Source: Bacteroidota bacterium (lineage in GTDB: Bacteria > Bacteroidota > Bacteroidia > AKYH767-A > OLB10). From it: a stretch of 64,000 bases of DNA. Where the stretch lies: contig JADKFV010000054.1 of assembly GCA_016717325.1 (NCBI GenBank), forward strand, positions 62,001 through 126,000, written 5' to 3'. Below the pieces are notes generated by a model that was not told the origin of the DNA, made no database searches, and was given only the letters and a program-made list of their open reading frames with translations. This document shows, piece by piece, positions 37,101-45,981 of this stretch (positions within the stretch are counted from its first letter, which is position 1; every line of letters begins with the position of its first letter). Position numbers and translations under genes: made by a program.

Positions 37101-38886
37101 GGATTAAAAACAACAATGTTATTGATCCCGATTTTATCGACCACTACTTGATTCCATTTTGTAATTCCGGCTTGGTTATTTCCGCGTTCTGTTTCTCTAA
37201 AATATTTTAATTTCATGGCTTCTATTTTTGCCATGCGGCTATCGTACAGTGTCTGCACAACAATATCGCTGCGGTCACTCTTTTGCAATTCGGTATCCAA
37301 TTCGCGCCTTTCAATTTCAACCAAATCGAAATAAATATTTATAAAACATAACGAAGCATTGGTAACAGGAAATTTATAATAACTCTTGTAAGGATCGAAC
37401 ACTGCGGCAGTCATAATATTTACTGTGTCGGCAATGGTGTTTACATCCACAAATAATTTCACATTGAGGTCGTACATATCCATTGCAAGAGATTTGCTTT
37501 GATCCTGAAACTGTTTTTGCTGGCCTTCGAATTCGTGAAAGCTTATTCGAGATCCATTCCAGGTAATGTATGGATATTCGAGCAACCCTTTTTTGAAAGT
37601 TTCGTTGGGTGCAAATATTCTTTTACTTGTGATGGTTGCCGGGTCGTTAAAAAATAATTGATTCCGGCTTTTTAAATCATTCAAACAAAATTCTGTATTG
37701 TTATTCCAAAAAGCGGAGTTATATGGCAGTGCATTTAGTTTGCTATAATCCGAAATATTATTTGCACTAAAATTAAAACGTGGCATAATGAATTTATCAT
37801 CGTAATCATAAGCATATAATATTGCTTTTGTCGACACCATAAAACTTGCCTCGTTTGCAGGTTTGTAATTGATTTGATAATTAAAATCGATATGATTTAA
37901 AACCATGCTGCCTTTGTAGTTGGCAAATGTTTTTGTAATATCCATACTTACTTCTTTTAATGCATCGTCACTGTGTAACGGTAAAAACGGATGGACTTTT
38001 GTTTCGGCCGTTTTCATTGTTATTTTCAACACTTTATGTTGTGCCGAATCGACCCAAACTTCGCAAGTAAAAAATTACCCAAAGTGTCTTTTGGCAAATA
38101 TTCTATCACTAAAATTGTATGGTCGCTTACATCTTTATATTTTTTTGTTAAGTATAGATTATAATTTTTCTGCAACTTTTTTAATCCCAAGCCCATTGGG
38201 CTTTGAGGAAAATAATTGCTTTGCTCAAAAAGACGCAATATGTTTACAGCTTGCGAACTTTCGACCGAAACAAAAAAGCGATCGTTATATTTTTGAAGTC
38301 CTATTCGCCCACACTTAAGATTCAATTCTTCAATATCGTAGCCATTTACTTTAGCATGATAATAACTTTCTATTAATTCTATTTGCTTGTTGCCTGCATA
38401 AGTCTCAAGCTCGAAATATGTTTTTGCTATAAACCGGTTTTTGGTTTGATTACTTTCACAAGCAGCTACAGCTTCGTACAAATATAATTCATCTTGGGCT
38501 GTAACAGTAATTTCGGGAATCAACAGTGGATTATCGCGTAACATTACCGATACAAAATTATTATTTGGTGTAAGTCCAATGTGATAATTTCTGTATCCCA
38601 ACATGGTTACTGCAACAGAATCGTTGTAATCATTAATTCTGATTTTAAAATAACCCTCACTATTACTTACTGTGCCCATGCGGGTTGTATGGTTGTATAT
38701 AGTAGCATAAGCAATGGGCTGTTGTGTAGTTTGGCTCATTACATACCCCTGCAGAAAATTTGTGCTTTGTTGCTGGTTTTCGTTTTGTGCAACTAATACT
38801 TTGGTAAATATTGACATACAAAACATGCTTACAAGCAATGCTATAATGAATGTGACATTGTTATATAGAAGTTTCAAAGGCCTCAT
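37088..38886 (-). CDS. CarboxypepD_reg-like domain exported protein, interrupted by a one-base frameshift
   Basis: About 599 residues after correction. An N-terminal hydrophobic signal (VTFIIALLVSMFCMSIF) is followed by a carboxypeptidase regulatory-like beta-sandwich (LQGYVMSQTTQQPIAYATIY, VSNSEGYFKIRINDYN, VAVTMLGYRNYHIGL) and a long uncharacterised region, as in many Bacteroidota cell-envelope proteins. The frame breaks at the A6 run 38069-38074 (T6 on the coding strand). Adding one T joins KDTLGNFFTCEVWVDSAQHK to VLKITMKTAETKVHPF. As written the upstream frame stops at 38026. Role unknown; an outer-membrane or periplasmic location is inferred. Confidence 0.78.
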
Positions 38887-39055
38887 GTGGGAATACTGAT
38901 ACGTTACTTTTCTTCGGTGTGCGAATATAACATGGATTATTCAATGCTACATACTTATTATGAGGCAATACCAACCTGATGATGTGTAAAAAAACCGAAA
39001 CCATTTTTCTTCTAAAACATTGCTACCACTGGAATTTCGCTTTCCTAAAAAAATA

Positions 39056-39088
39056 ATTGCCCTAACATATTTTATAATTTTACTTTTG
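39056..39088 (+). promoter_or_regulatory. Predicted promoter of trpS
   Basis: TACTTTTG (39081-39088) matches TAnnTTTG, with TTG at 39056-39058 22 bases upstream. The start codon at 39093 follows almost at once, implying a very short leader. Confidence 0.5.
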
Positions 39089-39092
39089 CAAA

Positions 39093-40088
39093 ATGGAAAC
39101 AGTAGTTAGCGGAATACGCAGCACCGGCAATTTACATTTGGGAAATTATTTTGGTGCCATAAAAAATTTCCTGCGCATGCAGGACGAAAATAAGTGTTAC
39201 TTTTTTGTGGCCGATTATCATTCGCTCACCACACACCCCACGCCTGAGAACCTGATGAATGGTGTACGGCAGGTGATAATAGAATATTTAGCTTGTGGCC
39301 TCGACCCCGAAAAATGTACCTTATATGTGCAAAGCGATGTGCCTCAGGTTACTGAATTATATTTGTTGCTAAACATGAATGCTTATGTAGGCGAGTTGGA
39401 ACGTTGCACTTCGTTCAAAGAAAAAATTCGAAAGCATCCCGAAAATATAAATGCCGGATTGCTTACCTATCCAACTTTAATGGCGGCCGATATCTTATTG
39501 CACCGTGCTAATAAAGTGCCTGTGGGTAAAGATCAGGAACAACACCTTGAAATGACACGCACGTTTGGCAATCGATTTAACCGTATGTACAATACCGAAT
39601 ACTTTGCCGAGCCTACTGCTTTTAATTTCGGCACACAGTTGGTAAAGGTGCCGGGCCTCGATGGAAGTGGAAAGATGGGAAAATCGGAAGGCGAGGGCAA
39701 TGCCATTTTTTTAAATGACATAGAACAAGTAATTACAAAAAAAATAATGCGTGCTGTAACCGATAGTGGCCCAACCGAACCCAATCAACCAAAGCCCGAA
39801 GCAATACAAAACATTTTTACCATTATGAAACTGGTATCGAAAGCCGATACACTGGAACATTTTGAAAATGCATATAACAATTGCACTATTAGGTATGGCG
39901 ACATGAAAAAGCAACTTGCACAAGACATGAACCACTTTGTTGCGCCATTTCGTGAGCGCATATGGGAGCTGCAAAGTAACAATGCCTATATACGTAGTGT
40001 AATTAAAATGGGGAAAGAAAAAGCGCTGGAAAGTGCAACAAAAACTGTTAAAGAAGTACGCGAAATAGTTGGGTTCCGCGAAATTTAA
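39093..40088 (+). CDS. trpS: Tryptophanyl-tRNA synthetase
   Basis: A 331-residue class I aminoacyl-tRNA synthetase that charges tRNA-Trp. It has the expected length for bacterial TrpRS. The N-terminus shows SGIRSTGNLHLGNYFGAI (the HIGH-type signature GNLHLGN), followed by DYHSLTT, the conserved TYPTLMAADILLHRANKVPVG and DQEQHLEMTRTFGNRFN. The second signature is GKMGKSEG, where KMSKS is replaced by KMGKS. Single gene on the plus strand between two differently oriented surface-protein regions. Confidence 0.97.
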   Translation: METVVSGIRSTGNLHLGNYFGAIKNFLRMQDENKCYFFVADYHSLTTHPTPENLMNGVRQVIIEYLACGLDPEKCTLYVQSDVPQVTELYLLLNMNAYVGELERCTSFKEKIRKHPENINAGLLTYPTLMAADILLHRANKVPVGKDQEQHLEMTRTFGNRFNRMYNTEYFAEPTAFNFGTQLVKVPGLDGSGKMGKSEGEGNAIFLNDIEQVITKKIMRAVTDSGPTEPNQPKPEAIQNIFTIMKLVSKADTLEHFENAYNNCTIRYGDMKKQLAQDMNHFVAPFRERIWELQSNNAYIRSVIKMGKEKALESATKTVKEVREIVGFREI

Positions 40089-40132
40089 TTATTTTCGCGC
40101 CCAATATTTAAAAACAAAAAATTTATAAAAAG

Positions 40133-41464
40133 ATGAAAAAAATTTACTCTGTTCTTGCAATGTGTGTTTGGGGTGCTACGGCATCGTTTGCGCAGTGGGT
40201 GCCACAATCATCCAATTTACCTTTGGGCAACACGCCCGATTATATTGATGCTATCGACAACATGATTTGTTGGGCAACATCAACCAACGATGGCGGTCAA
40301 ACCGTTCCATCAGACCAATTTTGCCGCACTACCGATGGCGGTACTACATGGGTTGCAGGCACTATTGCCGACAGCAACTCGAGTGTGGCCGGTTTGGTTT
40401 CTTCGTGTATTACGGCTGTAGATGCCAACAATGCATGGGTATCGATGTGGAATACTGCCGGTGGTACAGGCAAAATTATGCATACCGCTGATGGTGGTGC
40501 TACATGGACTCATCAAGCTACGGCAGCGTACGCGGGTGCTGCGGCCTTCCCAAACTTTGTACACTTTTGGGATCTTAATATTGGTGTTACCATGGGCGAT
40601 CCCAATGGTGGTTACTTCGAAATTTATACCACCGTGGATGGCGGTACAACCTGGACACGTGTGCCAACGGCAAATATTCCTGCTGAGTTAAATGGTGAGT
40701 TTGGAATTGTAAATGTATTTACAACCCAAGGCGCTAGCACTATTTGGTTTGGCACCAATGTTGGCCGCATTTACAAAAGCACCGACTATGGCGTAACCAG
40801 GACAGTTGCAACCACCCCTTATGCAGGTATTTATATTGGCAGTATTGCTTTTAAAGATGCTAATAATGGTATCGCTTTCTCGGCCGACCAAACCAGTGTA
40901 GATGATGTTATTTCTACTAATGATGGTGGTGCTACCTGGACTACCATTGCAAATGCTACTACGGGTGGATTAACATTTCGTAATGCCGCTTGCTACGTAC
41001 CCGGCACGCCCGGCACTTATATTGCCTGCAGCGCAGGGCAAACAGGCGGAAGTTTATTTTCGAATGACGATGGCAATACCTGGAATGTAATAGATGCTGA
41101 CCCACATACCGATGTAGAATTTACCAGCGACATTGATGGTTTTGGTGGTACACTTACACAAGATGGCGGTTCTATCTATCAAATTTATAAATGGACAGGC
41201 CCTGTAGGAATCAGCGAAATAGCGAACACCACGAATGCAAATGTGTTTCCTAATCCTGCAACCGACAGAATATTTGTAAAAACAAATAATGCTACACAAT
41301 ACGAAATAGTAAATGTTACAGGCCAATCAATTGCCAAGCAACAAATTGTATACACCGGTGCTAACCTTACCATCGATGTAAGAAATTTACAAAGCGGTAT
41401 TTACTTTTTACGTTTAATACAAAACGATGGTACATTATCTACCAACAAATTTGTGAAACAATAA
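40133..41464 (+). CDS. BNR/Ycf48-like beta-propeller T9SS type A protein
   Basis: A 443-residue exported protein (signal peptide MKKIYSVLAMCVWGATASFA). The propeller is marked by Asp-box repeats of the type [ST/N]-x-DGG-x-TW: TTDGGTTWV, TADGGATWT, TVDGGTTWT, STNDGGATWT and a variant NDDGNTWN, resembling sialidase BNR and Ycf48/HCF136-like proteins. A sorting domain ends it (NVFPNPATDRIFVKTNN ... LQSGIYFLRLIQ). No sialidase catalytic arginine triad is evident, so an enzymatic role is not claimed. A terminator follows. Confidence 0.88.
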   Translation: MKKIYSVLAMCVWGATASFAQWVPQSSNLPLGNTPDYIDAIDNMICWATSTNDGGQTVPSDQFCRTTDGGTTWVAGTIADSNSSVAGLVSSCITAVDANNAWVSMWNTAGGTGKIMHTADGGATWTHQATAAYAGAAAFPNFVHFWDLNIGVTMGDPNGGYFEIYTTVDGGTTWTRVPTANIPAELNGEFGIVNVFTTQGASTIWFGTNVGRIYKSTDYGVTRTVATTPYAGIYIGSIAFKDANNGIAFSADQTSVDDVISTNDGGATWTTIANATTGGLTFRNAACYVPGTPGTYIACSAGQTGGSLFSNDDGNTWNVIDADPHTDVEFTSDIDGFGGTLTQDGGSIYQIYKWTGPVGISEIANTTNANVFPNPATDRIFVKTNNATQYEIVNVTGQSIAKQQIVYTGANLTIDVRNLQSGIYFLRLIQNDGTLSTNKFVKQ

Positions 41465-41487
41465 TTTTAATTATCACTGAATAATAT

Positions 41488-41519
41488 AAAAAGGCTGTCT
41501 GTAATGGGCAGCCTTTTTT
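41488..41519 (+). terminator. Intrinsic terminator
   Basis: AAAAGGCTG pairs with CAGCCTTTT around an 11-base loop and is followed by a T-run, 24 bases after the stop of the beta-propeller gene. Confidence 0.85.
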
Positions 41520-41732
41520 ATGGGTTAGAAAATCAATTACCATTCATGAAAAATGTTTTTTTCTAAATATGTAAAGCATTAAACGGAAGCATGATACTAT
41601 AAAAATTTGTATGCTTGGATATTATTTTTTCTTGCACACATCATTTTCCTTTATACATTTACAACACAAAATACATTGTGCTTTGAATCTACAATCGAAA
41701 TATTATTTACAGATTTTTAAGCAGTATTACTT

Positions 41733-43247
41733 ATGAGTAAATATTGTTTCACATTTATTCTCTTTTTATGCAGCAATATTTGTTTTGCACAAAAGCAAAA
41801 CTCTATTTGGTGTTTTGGCGATAGCGCAAAAATTGTTTTCGATACAACAGGAAATGTATCTTTACTTACGAGTTCAATTGTGTCTCGTGGCACAGCAACC
41901 TCGATTGCAGATAGTACTGGTAAGTTATTATTTTACACAAACACACGCGCTGGTCAACCATCCTCATATACTGGTTTAGTATGGAATGCAAATGATAGCT
42001 TAATGGAGAACGGTGATTCAATTGCAGGCCGCGGATGGTACAAGCAATATGTTGTTGTGCCTGCCCCAAATTTGAAAGACATTTACTATTTAGTTTCAGC
42101 GCCTGTTACGTCACCAGATGGATTATACTATAGCATAATAGACATGGGCCAAGACAGCGGCCGCGGTGCAGTGATACAAAAAAATGTACAATTGCAAGGC
42201 TCAGCTTTTTATGCAAATGATGGCATCGCTGCCATTAAACATGGAAATGGTAGAGATTGGTGGGTAATGGTAAAAGATTGCTATGGTATCAAAAACAATA
42301 TTTACTATTTTTATTTAGTTTCTCCAACTGGCTTTCTGCTCGACCATGCTCAGGCAATTGGTGATTCAATAAAAACAAATATACTTAGTATTGAAGGCTC
42401 AGATGATGGAAGTAAAATTGCTTTAATTTCAGCTATGGGTTACATTAGTGTATTTGATTTTGATAGGTGTTCAGGAATGTTATCAAATGAAATTTCTATT
42501 GAGAATGAGGTATTTCTTGGCAGCCTTGCCCCGTGGTATTGGGATTGCGAACTCTCACCCAACAAACGCTACTTATATGTAAGCGAAGTGTACAGTAGTT
42601 TTGATACTACAAATTATTTATTGCGGTTTGATTTGCAAGCTCCAAATATTGCTGCAAGTAGAGATACATTGTATGCCGGAGAAGAAAGTGCGGTGGCTGG
42701 ATTAATAGAACTTGCGCCTGATGGTAAAATATATTGGGCTTGTGCTTATAATCCACCCAACACATTTTTTTATCCTTACCCCGATAGTACGCACAATTAC
42801 ATTACAGATAATTTAAGTGTTATCAATTATCCCGATAGTAGCAATTGCGATTTTCAGCCTTTCTCTTTTTACCTCGGTGGCAAGCGTACTTATTATGGTT
42901 TGCCCAATAATCCTAATTATGGGTTGGGGCGGCTTTACGGCTCACCGTGTGATACGTTGCAGTGGACAAACCTCACCCCAGCCCTCTCCAAAGGAGAGGG
43001 AGTAATGCAAATTACATACATATCGGCTTGGGAGAAGTTGTTTGTAAATGCAAGTGGGTTGAAAGGGAAGAATGTAACTATAACCATATACGATGGGCGC
43101 GGTAGCGCAATTAAAAATTATGAATTAAAAATTATAAATGGCTACGCAACCATAGATGTGGATTGCAGTGGTTGGGCAAGTGGGTTGTATGTGGTGCATT
43201 TACAAACGGAAAAAGAAATGTTGAGTAAGAAGTTTGTGAAGGAGTAA
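41733..43247 (+). CDS. T9SS type A surface protein (paralogue of 7600 gene)
   Basis: A 504-residue exported protein with an intact signal peptide (MSKYCFTFILFLCSNICFAQ). The core (NSIWCFGDSAKIVFDTTGNV, AAIKHGNGRDWWVMVKDC, CDFQPFSFYLGGKRTYYGLP, YGLGRLYGSPCDTL) matches the gene at 7600 along its length. The sorting domain reads VTITIYDGRGSAIKNYELKI, then GWASGLYVVHLQ. A GC-rich palindrome (42971-43003) is translated in frame as NLTPALSKGEG, and an ATTAAAAATTATGA direct repeat (43109-43136) sits in a loop of the sorting domain. Molecular function unknown. Confidence 0.87.
   Translation: MSKYCFTFILFLCSNICFAQKQNSIWCFGDSAKIVFDTTGNVSLLTSSIVSRGTATSIADSTGKLLFYTNTRAGQPSSYTGLVWNANDSLMENGDSIAGRGWYKQYVVVPAPNLKDIYYLVSAPVTSPDGLYYSIIDMGQDSGRGAVIQKNVQLQGSAFYANDGIAAIKHGNGRDWWVMVKDCYGIKNNIYYFYLVSPTGFLLDHAQAIGDSIKTNILSIEGSDDGSKIALISAMGYISVFDFDRCSGMLSNEISIENEVFLGSLAPWYWDCELSPNKRYLYVSEVYSSFDTTNYLLRFDLQAPNIAASRDTLYAGEESAVAGLIELAPDGKIYWACAYNPPNTFFYPYPDSTHNYITDNLSVINYPDSSNCDFQPFSFYLGGKRTYYGLPNNPNYGLGRLYGSPCDTLQWTNLTPALSKGEGVMQITYISAWEKLFVNASGLKGKNVTITIYDGRGSAIKNYELKIINGYATIDVDCSGWASGLYVVHLQTEKEMLSKKFVKE
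42971..43003. repeat. REP-like palindrome embedded in coding sequence
   Basis: CCCTCTCC (42982-42989), loop AAA, GGAGAGGG (42993-43000) is a perfect 8-base stem, preceded by CCTCACCCCA. It lies in the same linker as the element at 8806-8838 of the paralogous gene, yet the sequence is different. Both keep the reading frame. Confidence 0.7.
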
Positions 43248-43335
43248 AAACATGTTTATCAATTTTTGTAAAATAATGCTTTGGGTTGTGGCCCTAACCG
43301 CAGGCAGAAATTGGCAAACGGTTATTCATAATCAT

Positions 43336-44478
43336 TTACACCTCCACAAAGCAGTCGCCAGCAATGGCATCGGCAAATAATTTTCCTTCCATAGTAAGTG
43401 CATAATTATTTTGCATAACCACAACCTGGTTTTGTGTTACATAGGCCGCTATCTTTTTTTCAAAATGGCTGGTATATTCTTTGCCGAATTGTTGTTGCAA
43501 TTGCAAAATATCAACGCCCGCTTTTGTTCGCAGGTGAATCATCACATACTCGTTGTATTTATTTTCTTGAGTAAGTGTCTCTGCTTCGAAATAAGGTTTA
43601 GAATTTGTTACACTATCAATATAAGCATTGTTATTGGCAATATTCCACTGCCTGCTATGGCCGTTATATGAATGGGCCGATGGGCCAATGCCAATATAAT
43701 TTTTCCCACTCCAGTAATTGCTATTGTGCCGCGAATGAAAACCAACCCTGCAGAAGTTTGAAATTTCGTAATGGTCGAAATTGTTATTCATTGCCCAATC
43801 AACAAGTTCTTTAAATTGTGTTATTACAATTTCGTCTGTTGGGATGTTTATTTTTTTTGTTTTTACAAAATGTGATAGTGCCGTTCGTTCTTCAATGGTA
43901 AGTGCATAACATGAAATATGATTTATGGGTAATTGTTCCGCTGTTTTTAAATTCGCTTGCCAGTCGGCAGGTGATAAATCAGGTAAGCCATAAATTAAAT
44001 CAATCGAAATATTTTCAATACCACATTTATTTGCAAGCTCAACTGCATGTATTGCCATCGCTGCATTGTGGCTCCGGTTCATGGTGAGTAAATGGTTGTC
44101 GATAAAACTTTGCACACCAATACTCAATCTGTTTACACCATATTTTTTCCACAACATTAGTTTCTCCTCCGTCACATCATCGGGATTGCACTCCAGTGTT
44201 ATTTCGGTGTCAGGGTTCCATTTATAATTGAGTGATAATGCCGCAAAAATAATTTCAAAATCGCTGGCGTTTAGCAATGATGGTGTACCTCCGCCAAAAT
44301 AAATAGTATCTAAAATATTGGTGTCAGCAGTTCCAAACAAATAATTTTTGCGATGTTCAATTTCTTTTGCAATAGCATCCATCATCAGGGCTTTCTTGCT
44401 TAGCGAAGTAGAAAAATGGAAATTACAATAGTGGCATGCTTGTTTACAAAAGGGGATATGTATATAAATGCTGCTCAA
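43336..44478 (-). CDS. hemW: Radical SAM heme chaperone HemW
   Basis: A 380-residue radical SAM protein of the HemW family (often annotated as oxygen-independent coproporphyrinogen oxidase), which inserts heme into respiratory proteins. The Fe-S motif is CKQACHYCNF (Cys11, Cys15, Cys18; the following Phe marks HemW). It lacks the N-terminal extension of true HemN. Other family motifs are TIYFGGGTPSLL, ECNPDDVTEEKL, RLSIGVQSF, SIDLIYGLP, HYEISNFCRVG and IGIGPSAHSY. The histidine kinase gene on the same strand ends 38 bases upstream. Confidence 0.95.
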   Translation of the reverse strand: MSSIYIHIPFCKQACHYCNFHFSTSLSKKALMMDAIAKEIEHRKNYLFGTADTNILDTIYFGGGTPSLLNASDFEIIFAALSLNYKWNPDTEITLECNPDDVTEEKLMLWKKYGVNRLSIGVQSFIDNHLLTMNRSHNAAMAIHAVELANKCGIENISIDLIYGLPDLSPADWQANLKTAEQLPINHISCYALTIEERTALSHFVKTKKINIPTDEIVITQFKELVDWAMNNNFDHYEISNFCRVGFHSRHNSNYWSGKNYIGIGPSAHSYNGHSRQWNIANNNAYIDSVTNSKPYFEAETLTQENKYNEYVMIHLRTKAGVDILQLQQQFGKEYTSHFEKKIAAYVTQNQVVVMQNNYALTMEGKLFADAIAGDCFVEV

Positions 44479-44516
44479 AATATTTTTACTGCGTATACAG
44501 TAATGGTAAACGAAAG

Positions 44517-45710
44517 TTAAATTTGTTTGGGCAATACAATCCGGAAGGTAGTGCCTTTATTTACATCGGAGCTTTTCACAAAAATTTGCCCTTTATGGTA
44601 TTCTTCCACAATGCGCTTCGATAACGAAAGGCCAAGGCCCCAACCACGTTTTTTGGTGGTATAGCCGGGCTTAAAAACTGTAGTGTATTTCGATTTGGGA
44701 ATTCCCTTGCCGCTGTCTTTAACATCAATGTAAACATATTGATTTTGGTCGGTAATGCTGATAAGAATATCGCCCACACCGGCCATAGAATCAATGGCAT
44801 TTTTAAATAAATTTTCGAGCACCCATTCGAACAAAGGAATATTAAGCGGGGCATTCACCTCGTGGCTTTGTAAATTTTGAATGGTAATATTCACCTTTTG
44901 CGATGTGCGCGTTTTGATATAGTTTACAGAGTTTTGCAACACATCCATGAGGTTTTCTTTTTTCAAAACCGGTGCAGCCCCAATTTTCGAAAAACGCTCG
45001 GTTATAGTATTCAAGCGCGAAATATCTTTATCCATTTCGTGCAGGTTATCGTCTGCAGGGTATTTGTTTTTTAAATACTCGGTCCATGCAGCAAGCGATG
45101 ATAAGGGTGTACCCAATTGATGTGCAGTTTCTTTGGCCATACCCACCCACACCTGATTTTGCTCGGCCTTGCGCGATGTGCTAAATGCTAAATATGAAAC
45201 CAACAGGAACAACCCAATAATGGCTAACTGAAAAAACGGATAATATTTTAACTGATTAAGCAATTGCGAATCCTTATAAAAAATATAATCGCGCATGTTG
45301 GTATCAAACGGTATTTCGATAGGCTGATGCTGCTTTTTCATAATGGCCAACTCCTTTTTTAGGTAAGTTGTATCGGTTGCCACTTTTACACTATCGAGGT
45401 TCACCCAGTGCTTTACGTTAAACTTCTCATCGGTTTGTATTACCGGAATGGTGCTGTTGTTGCTTACTACATCAAAAGCAAAAGTGAGGTCGCCAGCATC
45501 GAGTGCCACATCCGATAAGTGTTTTAGCGCCTTAGCCCAAAGTTCGATTTTGTTTTTTTCTTCCTGCGAAAGCTTTTCTACCAACCGGTTAGTATACCAC
45601 AGCGATATAATACCAATAACCAACGCTGTTAGCAGTAATAACATTTTCCATCTTTGCTTGCGAGTGTATATATTCAACTCTGTATCGAAATTAGGGTGCA
45701 ATATTAACAA
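44517..45710 (-). CDS. Orphan membrane sensor histidine kinase
   Basis: A 397-residue kinase. Two transmembrane helices (MLLLLTALVIGIISLWY near 23-40 and FFQLAIIGLFLLVSYLAF near 160-180) flank a ~115-residue periplasmic domain. The dimerisation segment reads AKETAHQLGTPLSSLAAW, with His followed by QLGTP instead of the usual E-[FL]-[KR]-TP, a variant seen in Bacteroidota kinases. ATPase motifs are ENLFKNAIDSM (N), KDSGKGIPKSKY (G1) and GWGLGLSLSKRIVEEY (G2). No response regulator gene is adjacent. The signal is unknown. Confidence 0.93.
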   Translation of the reverse strand: MLILHPNFDTELNIYTRKQRWKMLLLLTALVIGIISLWYTNRLVEKLSQEEKNKIELWAKALKHLSDVALDAGDLTFAFDVVSNNSTIPVIQTDEKFNVKHWVNLDSVKVATDTTYLKKELAIMKKQHQPIEIPFDTNMRDYIFYKDSQLLNQLKYYPFFQLAIIGLFLLVSYLAFSTSRKAEQNQVWVGMAKETAHQLGTPLSSLAAWTEYLKNKYPADDNLHEMDKDISRLNTITERFSKIGAAPVLKKENLMDVLQNSVNYIKTRTSQKVNITIQNLQSHEVNAPLNIPLFEWVLENLFKNAIDSMAGVGDILISITDQNQYVYIDVKDSGKGIPKSKYTTVFKPGYTTKKRGWGLGLSLSKRIVEEYHKGQIFVKSSDVNKGTTFRIVLPKQI

Positions 45711-45981
45711 ACATGCCTTAAAATATGCAAACCGATTTGCTTTATATTGATTTAAATTCGAACCGGGGCACTTGACCGCTATTAAAGGTAAACGTTTACT
45801 TTAAGAAAACCTTTTAATTAGTTTAGGCTTTGTAAGTGGACAAAATCAATTTGACTTATATTACGGAATGGCCTGTGCACTAAAAAATGGTGTTTAAAAT
45901 CCCTAAAAAATGTTCATTATTATAAGGCCGGGTCTTTCTCCATTTAATTAAAAAAAGTTAATATTGTATTCAAATAAAATT

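Noticed and set aside
36898..37116. 72-codon minus-strand frame between 36697 and 37088
   Set aside because: It overlaps the end of the CarboxypepD_reg-like gene and the REP-like palindromes and has no recognisable content.
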